This document shows positions 40,693 to 48,093 of a stretch of DNA of 64,000 nt, in pieces. The first letter of the stretch is position 1. Each line of letters begins with the position of its first letter. The DNA is from Fulvimarina sp. (GTDB taxonomy: Bacteria; Pseudomonadota; Alphaproteobacteria; Rhizobiales; Rhizobiaceae): contig PACL01000047.1 in the NCBI GenBank assembly GCA_002700095.1, forward strand, positions 1 through 64,000, read 5' to 3'. Under the pieces are notes generated by a model, which saw only the letters and a program-made list of their open reading frames with translations, ran no database searches and was not told the DNA's origin. Position numbers and translations under genes: made by a program.

Positions 40693-41153
40693 GTCCGCGC
40701 CCTCGCCTTGGCCTTGAGGGTCGCCATCCGGGCATCGAGTAGCCGCTGGTGATCTTCGATCTGCTTCATCTCGATGATCTCGACATACTTCTCTTCGACC
40801 ACCGCGTAGCCGAAGAGCGAGGGCACGAAGCCGAGCGCTTCGTAGCCCTTGGTCTCCGCGATGAGGGCGATGAAGGCGTCGAGCGGGATGCGGTTCTCCT
40901 CAGCCGCTTCCGACGCCCACTTCTCGATCGAAGTTTCCGAGACGGGACGGCCCAGCCTCACGGTCAGCAGCTCTGCCAGATGCCGGCGCGTCATCCCGGC
41001 CTCCTCGCGCGCGTCCTGCGTCGTCCGGCTGACGACCCGGGCGATCTGCGAGGCGAGTGAGCCTCGGCCGGTCACCTCCGGTCCGAACCCGACCGAGACG
41101 GGCTCGGGCGCGGCGAACAGATCGCGTGTGTGGGCGTCGCGCCGGCGGCTCAT
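40689..41153 (-). CDS. HTH-containing early protein
   Basis: 154 residues. REEAGMTRRHLAELLTVRLG followed by RPVSETSIEKWASEAAEENR reads as an XRE-like helix-turn-helix, although with a wider loop. The C-terminal third is helical and charged. Its ATG shares one base with the ParB-like stop. It is probably a DNA-binding accessory of the transposition operon. Confidence 0.6.
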   Translation of the reverse strand: MSRRRDAHTRDLFAAPEPVSVGFGPEVTGRGSLASQIARVVSRTTQDAREEAGMTRRHLAELLTVRLGRPVSETSIEKWASEAAEENRIPLDAFIALIAETKGYEALGFVPSLFGYAVVEEKYVEIIEMKQIEDHQRLLDARMATLKAKARART

Positions 41154-42001
41154 CAGGCGGCCCGCCCGCGCTTGGCCGCGCGCTTGGCGAGCCAGACGTC
41201 GATGGCCTCGGCGTTCATCTCGAAGAACGCTTCCTTCTCGGGCGCCTTCAGCCGGACGAACCGCTCATACATTCGCTCATAAGCCGGAACAGGTTTGGCG
41301 CCTGGCGCGTGGTCGAGCAGCGCCAGCGCCTCGGTCACGCTTGTCACCTTCGCAGGATCGCTGGTCAGGAGATCGACGACGGCACGCTGCCGGACCGGCG
41401 TTAGTTCCGCGAGCAGCAGCAGCTCTCTCTGCACGTCGGCGATGGCGTGAAGCGCAATCCGGCTGCGCAGATCGCCTTCGATCTTCGCGATCTTGAGGGA
41501 GCGGAATACACCGCGCCGGCCCAACTTCAGGGCGTTCTGTGCTGCGTCCGTCCAATTGAGTGCCAACTTGGCACTCAATTCCTCGTCGCTCTCGGCCGCA
41601 GTCTCACCAGCCTTCTTCCGGCCGGGCTTTTGCGCCGGTTGGGCGGCTTGGTAGATCTCGCACCAGGCGGCGACATAGATGGCGCGGTCGAGCGCCGTCA
41701 GGTCGCTCCGGAGCATGTTGCTCTTGATCTCGGCGAGCCGAACGGCAGCGTCGTCGGGAAGGGCCTCCTCCGGCTCAATGCGGGCCTCGATCTCGCTCCA
41801 GCCGAGCTGCAAGGCCGCCGCGATCCGGCGTGCGCCCTTCACCAGCTTGAAGCCGTTGCCGCGGGCGACGACGCGGATGGCGTTCGTCTGGCCGTCGCGG
41901 GTGAACTCCTCCGCCAGAACGCTCACCCAAATGGGGTCGAGGGCGCGAAGCCGGCCTTCGGTCTCAATCGAGGCGAGGGAAATCATGGAATGCGTCGTCA
42001 T
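41153..42001 (-). CDS. ParB-like nuclease/HTH domain protein
   Basis: 282 residues. The ParB/sulfiredoxin-like N-terminus has RALDPIWVSVLAEEFTRDGQ, TNAIRVVARGNGFKLVKGAR and RIAAALQLGWSEIEARI, the GxxRxxAAxxLG box of the fold. After residue 130 come helical segments like the ParB HTH. In a Mu-like phage it is unlikely to partition a plasmid. It may be an accessory in transposition or regulation, or use CTP as ParB does. It overlaps both neighbours. Confidence 0.75.
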   Translation of the reverse strand: MTTHSMISLASIETEGRLRALDPIWVSVLAEEFTRDGQTNAIRVVARGNGFKLVKGARRIAAALQLGWSEIEARIEPEEALPDDAAVRLAEIKSNMLRSDLTALDRAIYVAAWCEIYQAAQPAQKPGRKKAGETAAESDEELSAKLALNWTDAAQNALKLGRRGVFRSLKIAKIEGDLRSRIALHAIADVQRELLLLAELTPVRQRAVVDLLTSDPAKVTSVTEALALLDHAPGAKPVPAYERMYERFVRLKAPEKEAFFEMNAEAIDVWLAKRAAKRGRAA

Positions 42002-42249
42002 GCGGTCAGTCTCTCTGGCGTGGTGAAGAGGTCAGGGTCGGCTGCGCCCTCGCTGGCGATCGCCGCCGTACGCAGGGTGAATTTTGCGGTGGTAATCATC
42101 CGCTTGCGGGCTTGGAGCACCGTCGTGCGGACGTGACGGGCGGAGGCTCTGGGATCGACAGCGAGTTCCGGCGCGGCCATCTCCAGCACCGCCGCCGGAT
42201 GGCGACGGGCGAAGGAGGTGCAGGCGGTCAGGAACTCGCCTGTGGTCAT
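41998..42249 (-). CDS. Small early hypothetical protein
   Basis: 83 residues from MTTGEFLTACTSFARRHPAA. It is helical and slightly basic (ARHVRTTVLQARKRMITTAK). Its ATG lies in a TAATG overlap with the preceding 38-residue gene, and its stop overlaps the ParB-like start. No family is recognised. Confidence 0.55.
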   Translation of the reverse strand: MTTGEFLTACTSFARRHPAAVLEMAAPELAVDPRASARHVRTTVLQARKRMITTAKFTLRTAAIASEGAADPDLFTTPERLTA

Positions 42250-42365
42250 TATCTCCCTCGCCCCATCGCAAGACCGAGGGCGATCATGCCGACGCCGTAG
42301 GTCATCGCCAGCATGATCATCTCCGGTCTGGTGACGGCCGCGGTTAACGCCGACAGCAAGGTCAT
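42249..42365 (-). CDS. 38-aa hydrophobic early peptide
   Basis: A short gene from ATG 42365 to TAA 42249, starting MTLLSALTAAVTRPEMIMLA and ending ALGLAMGRGR. It has one Met/Ala-rich membrane segment. It is coupled to Ner (ATGA) and to the next gene (TAATG), which is the main reason to accept it. The function is unknown; the Mu early region also encodes tiny proteins such as Kil. Confidence 0.5.
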   Translation of the reverse strand: MTLLSALTAAVTRPEMIMLAMTYGVGMIALGLAMGRGR

Positions 42366-42685
42366 GCGGAGGCCCTCTCGCTGGCAGACGCCGCCTTGCG
42401 CTTTTGCCGCGACGGGACGGGATTTTTCGGGTTAGGTTTGGCGTGGCTCGAACGCGAGCGGACGAACATGTCCGCGGGAAACAAGGTGTCGAACGGGATC
42501 TGGAGAGCGGCCGCGATGGCGTCCGCGCCCTTGCGGCTGAGGCCCATTAGGGCGTGCCGGCAGGCGCTCTCCGGCAGACCGGCGTCACGCGCGATCCCGG
42601 ACAGGGACATGCCACGCGAATGGACCTCCGCCTTGATCGAATGGCGGTTCCATTCGGCTGGCGGCCTGGCGGCGTTTCGCTTCAT
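42362..42685 (-). CDS. Ner-like early regulator
   Basis: 107 residues. EWNRHSIKAEVHSRGMSLSG, IARDAGLPESACRHALMGLS and ALQIPFDTLFPADMF are the Ner/Nlp layout. This is a small lambda-repressor-like DNA-binding domain. The basic tail after residue 75 is longer than in Mu Ner (75 residues). AGGAG lies 6 bases before the ATG. It is the first gene of the early operon, divergent from the repressor. Ner turns down both early and repressor promoters once transposition begins. Confidence 0.85.
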   Translation of the reverse strand: MKRNAARPPAEWNRHSIKAEVHSRGMSLSGIARDAGLPESACRHALMGLSRKGADAIAAALQIPFDTLFPADMFVRSRSSHAKPNPKNPVPSRQKRKAASASERASA

Positions 42686-42932
42686 TCGGGCTCCTCGGGA
42701 GAGGCCGGTTGGCAGGCCGGCCTTTTTCTGGGGTGGATTTAACGGTTAGTGACACGGAAGTTAACTCTATAGTGCGCAACAATCAAGCCCCCGAGAGCCC
42801 AAAGGGCACTTCATTGTTAGGCGCGTGGCCTCCAGAGGGCTTGGCCTGCGGAACCTGCGAAAAATCAGAGACTTGGCGCGTTCAAAGGGCGAATTTGCGA
42901 ACTTTGAAGCAACTTCAAAGTTTGGGTGGCAA
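42686..42932. promoter_or_regulatory. Divergent early control region between Ner and C
   Basis: A 247-bp regulatory region. On the minus strand, towards Ner, there is an AT-richer stretch around 42738-42782 (GTTAACTTCCGTGTCAC, TTGATTGTTGCG) that probably holds the early promoter. No -10/-35 pair is clear enough to place. On the repressor side lies the palindrome at 42900. A half-site TTCAAAG also occurs at 42881. Confidence 0.55.
42900..42922. promoter_or_regulatory. Perfect palindromic operator upstream of C repressor
   Basis: Arms AACTTTGAAG and CTTCAAAGTT are exact reverse complements around CAA. The site ends 10 bp before the GTG start of the repressor. A third matching half-site (TTCAAAG) lies at 42881-42887. 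The position suggests that C or Ner binds here to control the repressor gene. It also argues that translation begins at 42933 and not at the earlier in-frame GTG at 42825, which would place the palindrome in coding sequence. Confidence 0.65.
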
Positions 42933-43670
42933 GTGAGCACGTTCGCGGAGAGACTGGAGGAGCTGGCTTCCGAGCACCGTAGTGCTAACGCGTTCGCTCG
43001 CCATCTGGGGATCGGCCAGAGCCTGCTGAGGAAGTACCTTGCCGGCGGAACTCCCGGATTGGACAAGGTCGTTCAGATCGCGCGCTCGACAGGAGTGTCT
43101 GTTGAATGGCTCGCGACAGGCGAAGGCCTTCGGCGCGAATCAGAACGTGACTCTCGCGCAGTTTCGAGTCAGGGTAGCGATGGAACACAACAAGAACATT
43201 CCGGAGCGCCGATGCTGCAAGTCGTTGATCCAAAATCCCTTGCTGCTAACGCGCTGGTGCTGGTGCCCCGTCTCGATCTCGCCGCTTCCGCGGGTGCCGG
43301 TGCGCTCGTCGAGTATGAGGAGGAGGGCGAGCTCGTCGCCTTCTCCGATCGCTGGTTGCGGGAGCGTCACATTACGCCTGGCGCCGCTCGCATGTTGACC
43401 GCCAAGGGCGATTCCATGGAACCGACGATCCGCTCGGGCGACATGCTGATCATCGACACATCCATCAACATGGCCGTCGATTCCGCGATCTACGTCGTCG
43501 TCTATGGCGGCCTTCTGCTGGTCAAGCGATTGTTTATGCTGATCGACGGCGGTGTCGTGCTGTCCAGCGACAACAAGGCGGTCTATGGCCGTGACGAGGA
43601 GATCAAGGCCGGCGAGGTCGACCAGCTTCACGTTGCAGGTCGTGTCATGTGGTTCGGCCGGGCGATGTAG
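42933..43670 (+). CDS. C repressor, HTH plus LexA-like S24 peptidase domain
   Basis: 245 residues from GTG 42933. The HTH spans residues 3-62 (FARHLGIGQSLLRKYLAGGT; VVQIARSTGVSVEWLATGEG). The S24 domain has Ser161 in TAKGDSMEPTIRSGDMLIID and Lys198 in LLLVKRLFML, the catalytic pair. A possible Ala-Gly cleavage point is in LAASAGAGALVEYE near residue 120. Mu's own repressor is controlled differently, so a LexA-like C suggests induction by RecA after DNA damage, as in many B3-like phages. It maintains lysogeny by shutting the early promoter. Confidence 0.88.
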   Translation: MSTFAERLEELASEHRSANAFARHLGIGQSLLRKYLAGGTPGLDKVVQIARSTGVSVEWLATGEGLRRESERDSRAVSSQGSDGTQQEHSGAPMLQVVDPKSLAANALVLVPRLDLAASAGAGALVEYEEEGELVAFSDRWLRERHITPGAARMLTAKGDSMEPTIRSGDMLIIDTSINMAVDSAIYVVVYGGLLLVKRLFMLIDGGVVLSSDNKAVYGRDEEIKAGEVDQLHVAGRVMWFGRAM

Positions 43671-43768
43671 TTGCAGGAGGACAAGTCGGTCGCTGCCGAT
43701 GCGCTGCTACAGCTTGGCTGGCCGGATTCATGCGGCACCACAACCGAGACCGTTCACGCCACCATTCA
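43671..43768 (-). repeat. Prophage terminus, repressor side
   Basis: Read inward on the minus strand from 43768, this begins TGAATGGTGGCGTGAACGG and matches the other terminus at 17 of the first 24 bases. The 98 bp between the repressor stop and the end would hold the MuA binding sites. It contains no gene. Confidence 0.65.
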
Positions 43769-43804
43769 GTGATCACGCCCAACCTAGATATAAGGTGAGA
43801 CGTC

Positions 43805-44710
43805 ATGTCGGCCCCTGAAATTAAAATACCTGATCTGTCGATAGCTGAAAGATTAATTTATTGCTCGGTGAAGCTCACGTCATTTGCAAAGGGCGTCCCT
43901 ATCGGCACCGGGACTGGTTTCTTCATGGATTTTGCTGAAACCGGCGATAGTCGTATCCCAACAATAGTGACAAATAAACACGTAGTCGAAGGGTCCGATG
44001 AAGTTTCCGCTTATTTTCATTTCAGCGAGAACAATCGACCATCAGGGATGATTTGCGAATGCAGGATGCAACTCACACAAAATTCAAACGTCGATCACCC
44101 AGACGACAATATCGATCTTTGTGCAATTCCGATTGGCGGTCTACTCAATCATTATCTTCATAGTGATAGTCCCATTTTTTATCTTTCGGTGGATGCGAGC
44201 ATAATCCCATCTGACGAAGACTGGAATTACTTTGACGCCATCGAAGAAGTCATGATGATTGGATGCCCTAACGGACTCTACGACTATTTTAACAATTTAC
44301 CTATAGTTCGACGCGGCTGTACGGCGTCCTCTATGTCAAAAAGATACAACGGGAAGGAGGAATTCATGGTCGACATGGCCTGTTTTCCTGGCTCTTCCGG
44401 ATCCCCTGTATTCATATACGATCGGACTGGGTACTTAGATAGGCGTAATGGTATTTACGCCCTTGGCAAGGCTCGCCTCAATCTCGTTGGTGTCCTCTAT
44501 TCGGGACCACAGATTTCCAACGATGGTCAAATTATTTTGGCTCGTCCCACTAAAATCGTCGTCTCATCTATGATGCATCTCGGGAACGTGATCAGATCGT
44601 CCGCGTTGCACGGAATTGATGCGGCGGTAAGAGACATAATAAGCTCAGGGTCGGCGTCTACATCTCTGACTGGCCCCGCTATTACGGCATCTGTCTTATC
44701 GAGGCGGTGA
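43805..44710 (+). CDS. Trypsin-like serine peptidase (S1 fold), island gene
   Basis: 301 residues. The triad can be read as His59 in TIVTNKHVVEGSDE, Asp104 in DDNIDLCAIPIGG, and Ser198 in FPGSSGSPVF. The entry GTGTGFFMDF before the His is also typical. No signal peptide or membrane segment is seen, so it acts in the cytoplasm. AAGGTGAG lies 5 bases before the ATG. Codon use and base composition are clearly less GC-rich than in the prophage and chromosome. It starts 36 bp outside the prophage end. Cytoplasmic trypsin-like proteases of this type are often found in conflict systems, where they cut an effector or a host protein. Without the prophage it would be divergent from the TIR-like gene. 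Confidence 0.8.
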   Translation: MSAPEIKIPDLSIAERLIYCSVKLTSFAKGVPIGTGTGFFMDFAETGDSRIPTIVTNKHVVEGSDEVSAYFHFSENNRPSGMICECRMQLTQNSNVDHPDDNIDLCAIPIGGLLNHYLHSDSPIFYLSVDASIIPSDEDWNYFDAIEEVMMIGCPNGLYDYFNNLPIVRRGCTASSMSKRYNGKEEFMVDMACFPGSSGSPVFIYDRTGYLDRRNGIYALGKARLNLVGVLYSGPQISNDGQIILARPTKIVVSSMMHLGNVIRSSALHGIDAAVRDIISSGSASTSLTGPAITASVLSRR

Positions 44711-45000
44711 GCGCATTTACGCCGCAAAACCGTAGAACCCACGTGCTGCATCAAGCGGAAGCGCTGCAGCAAAAGCGTTCGCAATGTTCTCTCGCCAGTT
44801 ACCACTATCCGCGCTCGCTTCCACTCAATGCCGCCAATCTGTTGATGCGCATCAAGCCTCCATCCGTATGCAAAACCGCCATTTTGATCTTGCGCGGGCA
44901 AAGAAGCTCCGAAGCTTCTTGTTCGCCCGCGCATTCCCACAAGCCGCCATGTGTTCTTGCGCATTACACTTCGGAGAACCGCCTTTTGAGCCGCATTTGT
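44711..45000. other. Non-coding stretch with strong hairpins after the peptidase gene
   Basis: No gene is supported. A hairpin spans 44892-44932: GCGCGGGC/GCCCGCGC outer arms and AAGAAGCT/AGCTTCTT inner arms around CCGA. A second pair, CCCACAA (44936-44942) and TTGTGGG (44997-45003), brackets the following 54 bases. The pattern is unlike the coding DNA on either side and may be part of an old mobile element. Confidence 0.5.
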
Positions 45001-45065
45001 GGGAGCATTTGAATTGACGCCCTTGGCGCCGAATTCCGCCTCAAGGGAGCATTTGAATTGACGCC
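45001..45065. repeat. Two identical 21-bp direct repeats
   Basis: GGGAGCATTTGAATTGACGCC occurs at 45001-45021 and again at 45045-45065, 44 bp apart. Spaced direct repeats of this kind are found at the ends of IS21-family elements as transposase-binding sites. No transposase gene is present. Confidence 0.7.
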
Positions 45066-45186
45066 TCGGCTCTCGCCATTTGTCCGTCAATCGCCTCTCA
45101 GAGCCCCGCTCCGCCTACACTTTCCCCCGAGATTCCGCCTGATCCCGGAAAATCCCGGCCAGGCTCATCTGATCTGTCGCGTTACA
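45066..45186. other. Probable insertion-sequence end fused to the GTA portal gene
   Basis: The minus-strand portal frame keeps its family sequence up to ARPSGALIY and then changes to CNATDQMSLAGIFRDQAESR and a stop. The change falls at 45186/45187, where the inserted sequence would begin TGTAACGCGACAGATCAGAT. A TG-beginning end and the nearby direct repeats support an IS remnant. The IS family is a guess. Confidence 0.5.
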
Positions 45187-45897
45187 GTAGATCAGGGCGC
45201 CCGAGGGCCGGGCCGAGTTCTCCAGGAGGGCCCGGTTCCAGCGCGCCGCGGCATTGTGGAGATCGAGAGCGTTCTGCGCCGCCCCCAGCGGGGCAAAGCC
45301 GCGATGGTCGGCGAGCGGATGAAACAGCGCCAGCGGCAGGATCGTCGACGGCTCACCGCCCGGCCCCTCCGCCGCGATCCGCCGGACGCTCGCCCCCGCC
45401 CGGTATTCGTAGGCCTCCGGCCAGCCGTCGACACCCTCGATCAGCCGGACCCGGTCCGGCCTCAGGAGATGCAGCGCCCGCACCTCGCCGTCGATCAGCG
45501 CGGCCTCCACATAGGCGTTGCCGGACAGGAGAAGATGGCCGCAGATCGCCTCGACGAAGGCCGCCCCGTCGGTCATCGGGTTCGGTCGCCGCAACAGCTC
45601 CAGCAGCCGATGCCCGCTCACCTCGCTGTCGCCGTCGTGCAGCACCAGCGGGATCGCCGCCGCCGCCTCGCTGATCAGCCGGACGGACCGATAGGCGACC
45701 GGGTTCTGCATGAACCCGCCCCGCGCCAGCGCCGCATAGGACCGCTCGACAAAGGCCCCGTCGCCGCCACCCGTGAAAACCAGCGTCCCCGCCACCGTGG
45801 CGATGGATTTTTGCTCGCCGGGCACCGCGCCCTCGCCCTCACCGGGCGGCCGAGAGGCCGCGCCGAACCAGCTCGCGATCGTTCCCGCAAGTCCCAT
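45115..45897 (-). pseudogene. Gene-transfer-agent/HK97-type portal, truncated
   Basis: It starts MGLAGTIASWFGAASRPPGE at 45897. YAALARGGFMQNPVAYRSVR, AICGHLLLSGNAYVEAALID and HPLADHRGFAPLGAAQNALD are typical of HK97 family portals of rhodobacterial/rhizobial gene transfer agents. Family members are about 400 residues; here the family sequence ends after about 237 residues (45187) and an unrelated tail adds 23. The clip, wing end and C-terminal crown parts are missing. The downstream GTA genes (protease, capsid, tail) are also absent here. It is judged non-functional. Confidence 0.8.
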
Positions 45898-46038
45898 GTG
45901 TCGCTCCGATGTTCTGGAATGCGTTCGGGAAACTGGCCATTTGCGCGGCCGGCCACCTGTTAGCGCGGGAGCCCTTCGGCACGGCGCCGGCCTCACCGGC
46001 AAATGCCCTTCGCCAGCAGCGCGCGACGCTGCCGCCCC

Positions 46039-47394
46039 CTAAAGCCCCCGGATCCGCGGCGCCTCGCCACCACCGGCCAGCGCGTTCACCGCCCAGACCA
46101 GCGCGTCGAGTCGGTCCGGGGACCGCCCTCCGGACAAGCCGTCAGCGCCGAAATCCGCCATCTCGTCTTCCAGCTCGGGAAACCGGCCGGCATGGCGCAC
46201 CCGGCCGCGTTGGTAGAGCGCGGCAACGGGTTCCGCCCGCAGCCACTTGCCCCGCGTGGCCCGCACCGCCTGGAAGGGGGTGTCGGGGCTCGCCGCCCGG
46301 ATCACCGCCTCCACCATGTCGCCGCCCTGGTTCACCTCGGCGACAATGCGGTCGGCCTGAAGCGCCTGATAGAGCCCGATCGCGGCGGCGGCCCATTCAT
46401 GCGGCTTGGCCCGCCTGCGGCTCGCATCGGCGAGGACATAGATCGTCCCGTCGGCCCCGCGTCCCGCGGCGACGATGCCGCAGGCGTCGGACTTCGCCGT
46501 CGAGGTCGCCGGCGGATCCACCGCGACGACCACCCGCTGCAATTCGTCCGGCGCCGCGCAGCGCTCCCGTTCGATCCGGGCGAGGTCGAACAGCGCGTCC
46601 TCGCGGGCAGACAGGATCTGCCCATCCAGTTCCTGCCGCCCGAGCCGCGTGCCGCCGTAGCGTTCGGTCATCGCGGCGAGGAACCCCGGCGCGAGATTGC
46701 CGGCGTTCTCCGCCGTCGTCATGTGGGTCGCAACGGTCTGCGGATCTGCGATCAGCCGCTTCAGGAGCGGGATCGGCCGAGGCGTCGTCGTGAACAGCGC
46801 GCGCGGACTTTTGCCCAGCCGCAGCGCCAGCTGCAGATTGTCGAAACACGCTTCCCCATGCACCCATTTCGCCAGCTCGTCGCCCCAGGCGAGATCGAAC
46901 TGGTAGCCGCGCAGGGCGTCGGGATCCTCCGACGAGAACATCTGGGCGATCGCCCCGTTGGCGAACACCAGCCGCCGCCGGCTCGCCTCGAAGACCGGTC
47001 GCGGCTGGCCGGAAACGGCGAGCAGTCCGCTTTCCCCGTCGATCATCACCTCGCGGGCGTCGGCCAGCGTCTCCGCCAAGAGCCCGATCCGCATATGCGG
47101 CCGGTCGGCGTAGGGGGCCTTGCCGGCCGCCATCGCCCGCACCCATTCGGCGCCCGCCCGCGTCTTGCCGGAGCCCCGGCCGCCGACGATCAGCCATTGC
47201 CGCCAGCCGCCCGGCGGCGGCAATTGCGAAGGCCGCGCGGTGACCGCCCAGGAGGGCTGCGCGCCGGCCAGCACCCGGGCCTTCTGCCGGGAGATCAGCT
47301 GATCCGTCTCGCCCCAGAACTCCGCCTCGGTCAGCCGCGCCGCGCTCTCGCTGGCAGCGTCCTCGTCCCCATCTCCGTCCCCGCTATGCGCCAT
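46039..47394 (-). CDS. Gene-transfer-agent terminase large subunit
   Basis: 451 residues from MAHSGDGDGDEDAASESAAR. The Walker A is WLIVGGRGSGKTRAGAEWVR, Walker B-like is GYQFDLAWGDELAKW, and the nuclease part has VVVAVDPPATSTAKSDACGI and FGADGLSGGRSPDRLDALVW. These are typical of the GTA g2/HK97-type terminase of alphaproteobacteria. It stands before the broken portal gene and after terS, the normal GTA order. The gene itself looks intact, so it may be recently orphaned or used with GTA genes elsewhere. Confidence 0.88.
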   Translation of the reverse strand: MAHSGDGDGDEDAASESAARLTEAEFWGETDQLISRQKARVLAGAQPSWAVTARPSQLPPPGGWRQWLIVGGRGSGKTRAGAEWVRAMAAGKAPYADRPHMRIGLLAETLADAREVMIDGESGLLAVSGQPRPVFEASRRRLVFANGAIAQMFSSEDPDALRGYQFDLAWGDELAKWVHGEACFDNLQLALRLGKSPRALFTTTPRPIPLLKRLIADPQTVATHMTTAENAGNLAPGFLAAMTERYGGTRLGRQELDGQILSAREDALFDLARIERERCAAPDELQRVVVAVDPPATSTAKSDACGIVAAGRGADGTIYVLADASRRRAKPHEWAAAAIGLYQALQADRIVAEVNQGGDMVEAVIRAASPDTPFQAVRATRGKWLRAEPVAALYQRGRVRHAGRFPELEDEMADFGADGLSGGRSPDRLDALVWAVNALAGGGEAPRIRGL

Positions 47395-47962
47395 CGGCAC
47401 CTCGCGCGTCGTTCGTTTTGCCCGCCTTCGGCCGCGCCTTTGCGCTCCTCTTCGGCCCCGCCTGCCGTCTGCGCGCCTGCGCCGCCGGCGCGGACGTCGC
47501 TTCCGTCCCCGCCTCGTCGCCGAACAGCTTCGGTCCGCCGGCACGCCGCGCATCCAGCGCCCGCAGCCGGCGCATGAACGCCTCGCGCAGCCGCAACGTC
47601 TCCACCTCGTCGCCCTCGCCAGCCCTGGCTTCCAGCGAGCGCAGCTCCAGGAGCTTCTCCAGCGTCCGGGTCAGGAGAATCAGCGCGTCGGCCCGTTCCT
47701 TGAAGCTTCCCCGCGCCGCGGCCGGCTTGGCGCCGACTGGTGCCGGCCTGCCGGTCGCTGCCGTCCTGCCGGTCGCCCGGCCCTTCAACGCGGGGCGGCT
47801 CTCCGTGCCGCCGACACCGGCGGACGGCCCCGGCGCCTCCCTGGCTGTATGCTCGTCCATCGCCCCCGCCTCGAGGCGCTCCACCTCGCGCAGCAACAGC
47901 GCGAACAGTCGGTGCGACAAGAGTTCCGCCATCCGCGCCTCGAACCCGCATGCGTCCCGCAT
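47384..47962 (-). CDS. GTA small terminase-like protein
   Basis: 192 residues. After an N-terminal helix (AELLSHRLFALLLREVERLE) there is a Gly/Ala/Pro-rich linker, then RADALILLTRTLEKLLELRS and LRLREAFMRRLRALDARRAG, the helical core seen in GTA g1 proteins. The last 50 residues are basic and disordered. It overlaps the terL start by 11 bases. Its length is greater than in Rhodobacter because of the linker and tail. Confidence 0.7.
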   Translation of the reverse strand: MRDACGFEARMAELLSHRLFALLLREVERLEAGAMDEHTAREAPGPSAGVGGTESRPALKGRATGRTAATGRPAPVGAKPAAARGSFKERADALILLTRTLEKLLELRSLEARAGEGDEVETLRLREAFMRRLRALDARRAGGPKLFGDEAGTEATSAPAAQARRRQAGPKRSAKARPKAGKTNDARGADGA

Positions 47963-47995
47963 GCCGACCCGGCCTTGCGACCGCCCGGACCCGGA

Positions 47996-48031
47996 AACGA
48001 AAAGGCGGCCCCGATGTACCGGTGCCGCCCA
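47996..48031 (-). terminator. Rho-independent terminator downstream of the YcgN-like gene
   Basis: On the minus strand GGGCGGCACCGG and CGGGGCCGCC form a stem, followed by TTTTCGTTT. It lies 63 bp after the YcgN-like stop and about 35 bp before the terS gene begins. Confidence 0.7.
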
Positions 48032-48093
48032 CTGAATTTTCGATGATGACTGAACCCTACCCGACGACCGTCACGCAGTCAAGGACTTTTTTC

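Larger units (their letters stand above)
463..43768 (-). mobile_element. Mu/B3-like transposable prophage, about 43.3 kb
   Basis: Gene order from right to left is C repressor (plus strand), Ner, MuA, MuB, GemA, Mor/C activator, lysis genes, gp25/26/27-like proteins, terminase, portal, MuF, gpI protease, capsid, tail, and a DNA methylase at the mom position. That is the Mu layout with a lambda-like tail in place of the contractile one, as in B3/D3112 and Rhodobacter RcapMu relatives. Both ends read inward as TGAATGG, with further shared GCG at bases 10-12 and TCTCG at bases 20-24. That makes 17 of the first 24 bases identical without a gap. The ends lie 98 bp beyond the repressor stop and 129 bp beyond the methylase stop. 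No 5-bp target duplication is visible (ACGAC left, GTGAT right). All expected core genes appear intact, so it may be inducible. Confidence 0.88.

Noticed and set aside
42825..42932. A longer C repressor from GTG 42825
   Set aside because: It would put the palindromic operator in the coding region and add 36 residues before the HTH, which normally begins near the N-terminus.
448..43780. An alternative prophage edge with flanks ACGCG and ACGCC
   Set aside because: Only 4 of 5 bases match, and the right end would then not start with TG; the TGAATGG ends with 17 of 24 matching bases are better supported.
45115..45186. The last 23 codons of the portal frame as native protein
   Set aside because: The sequence after ALIY does not continue the portal family pattern and coincides with the proposed insertion end.
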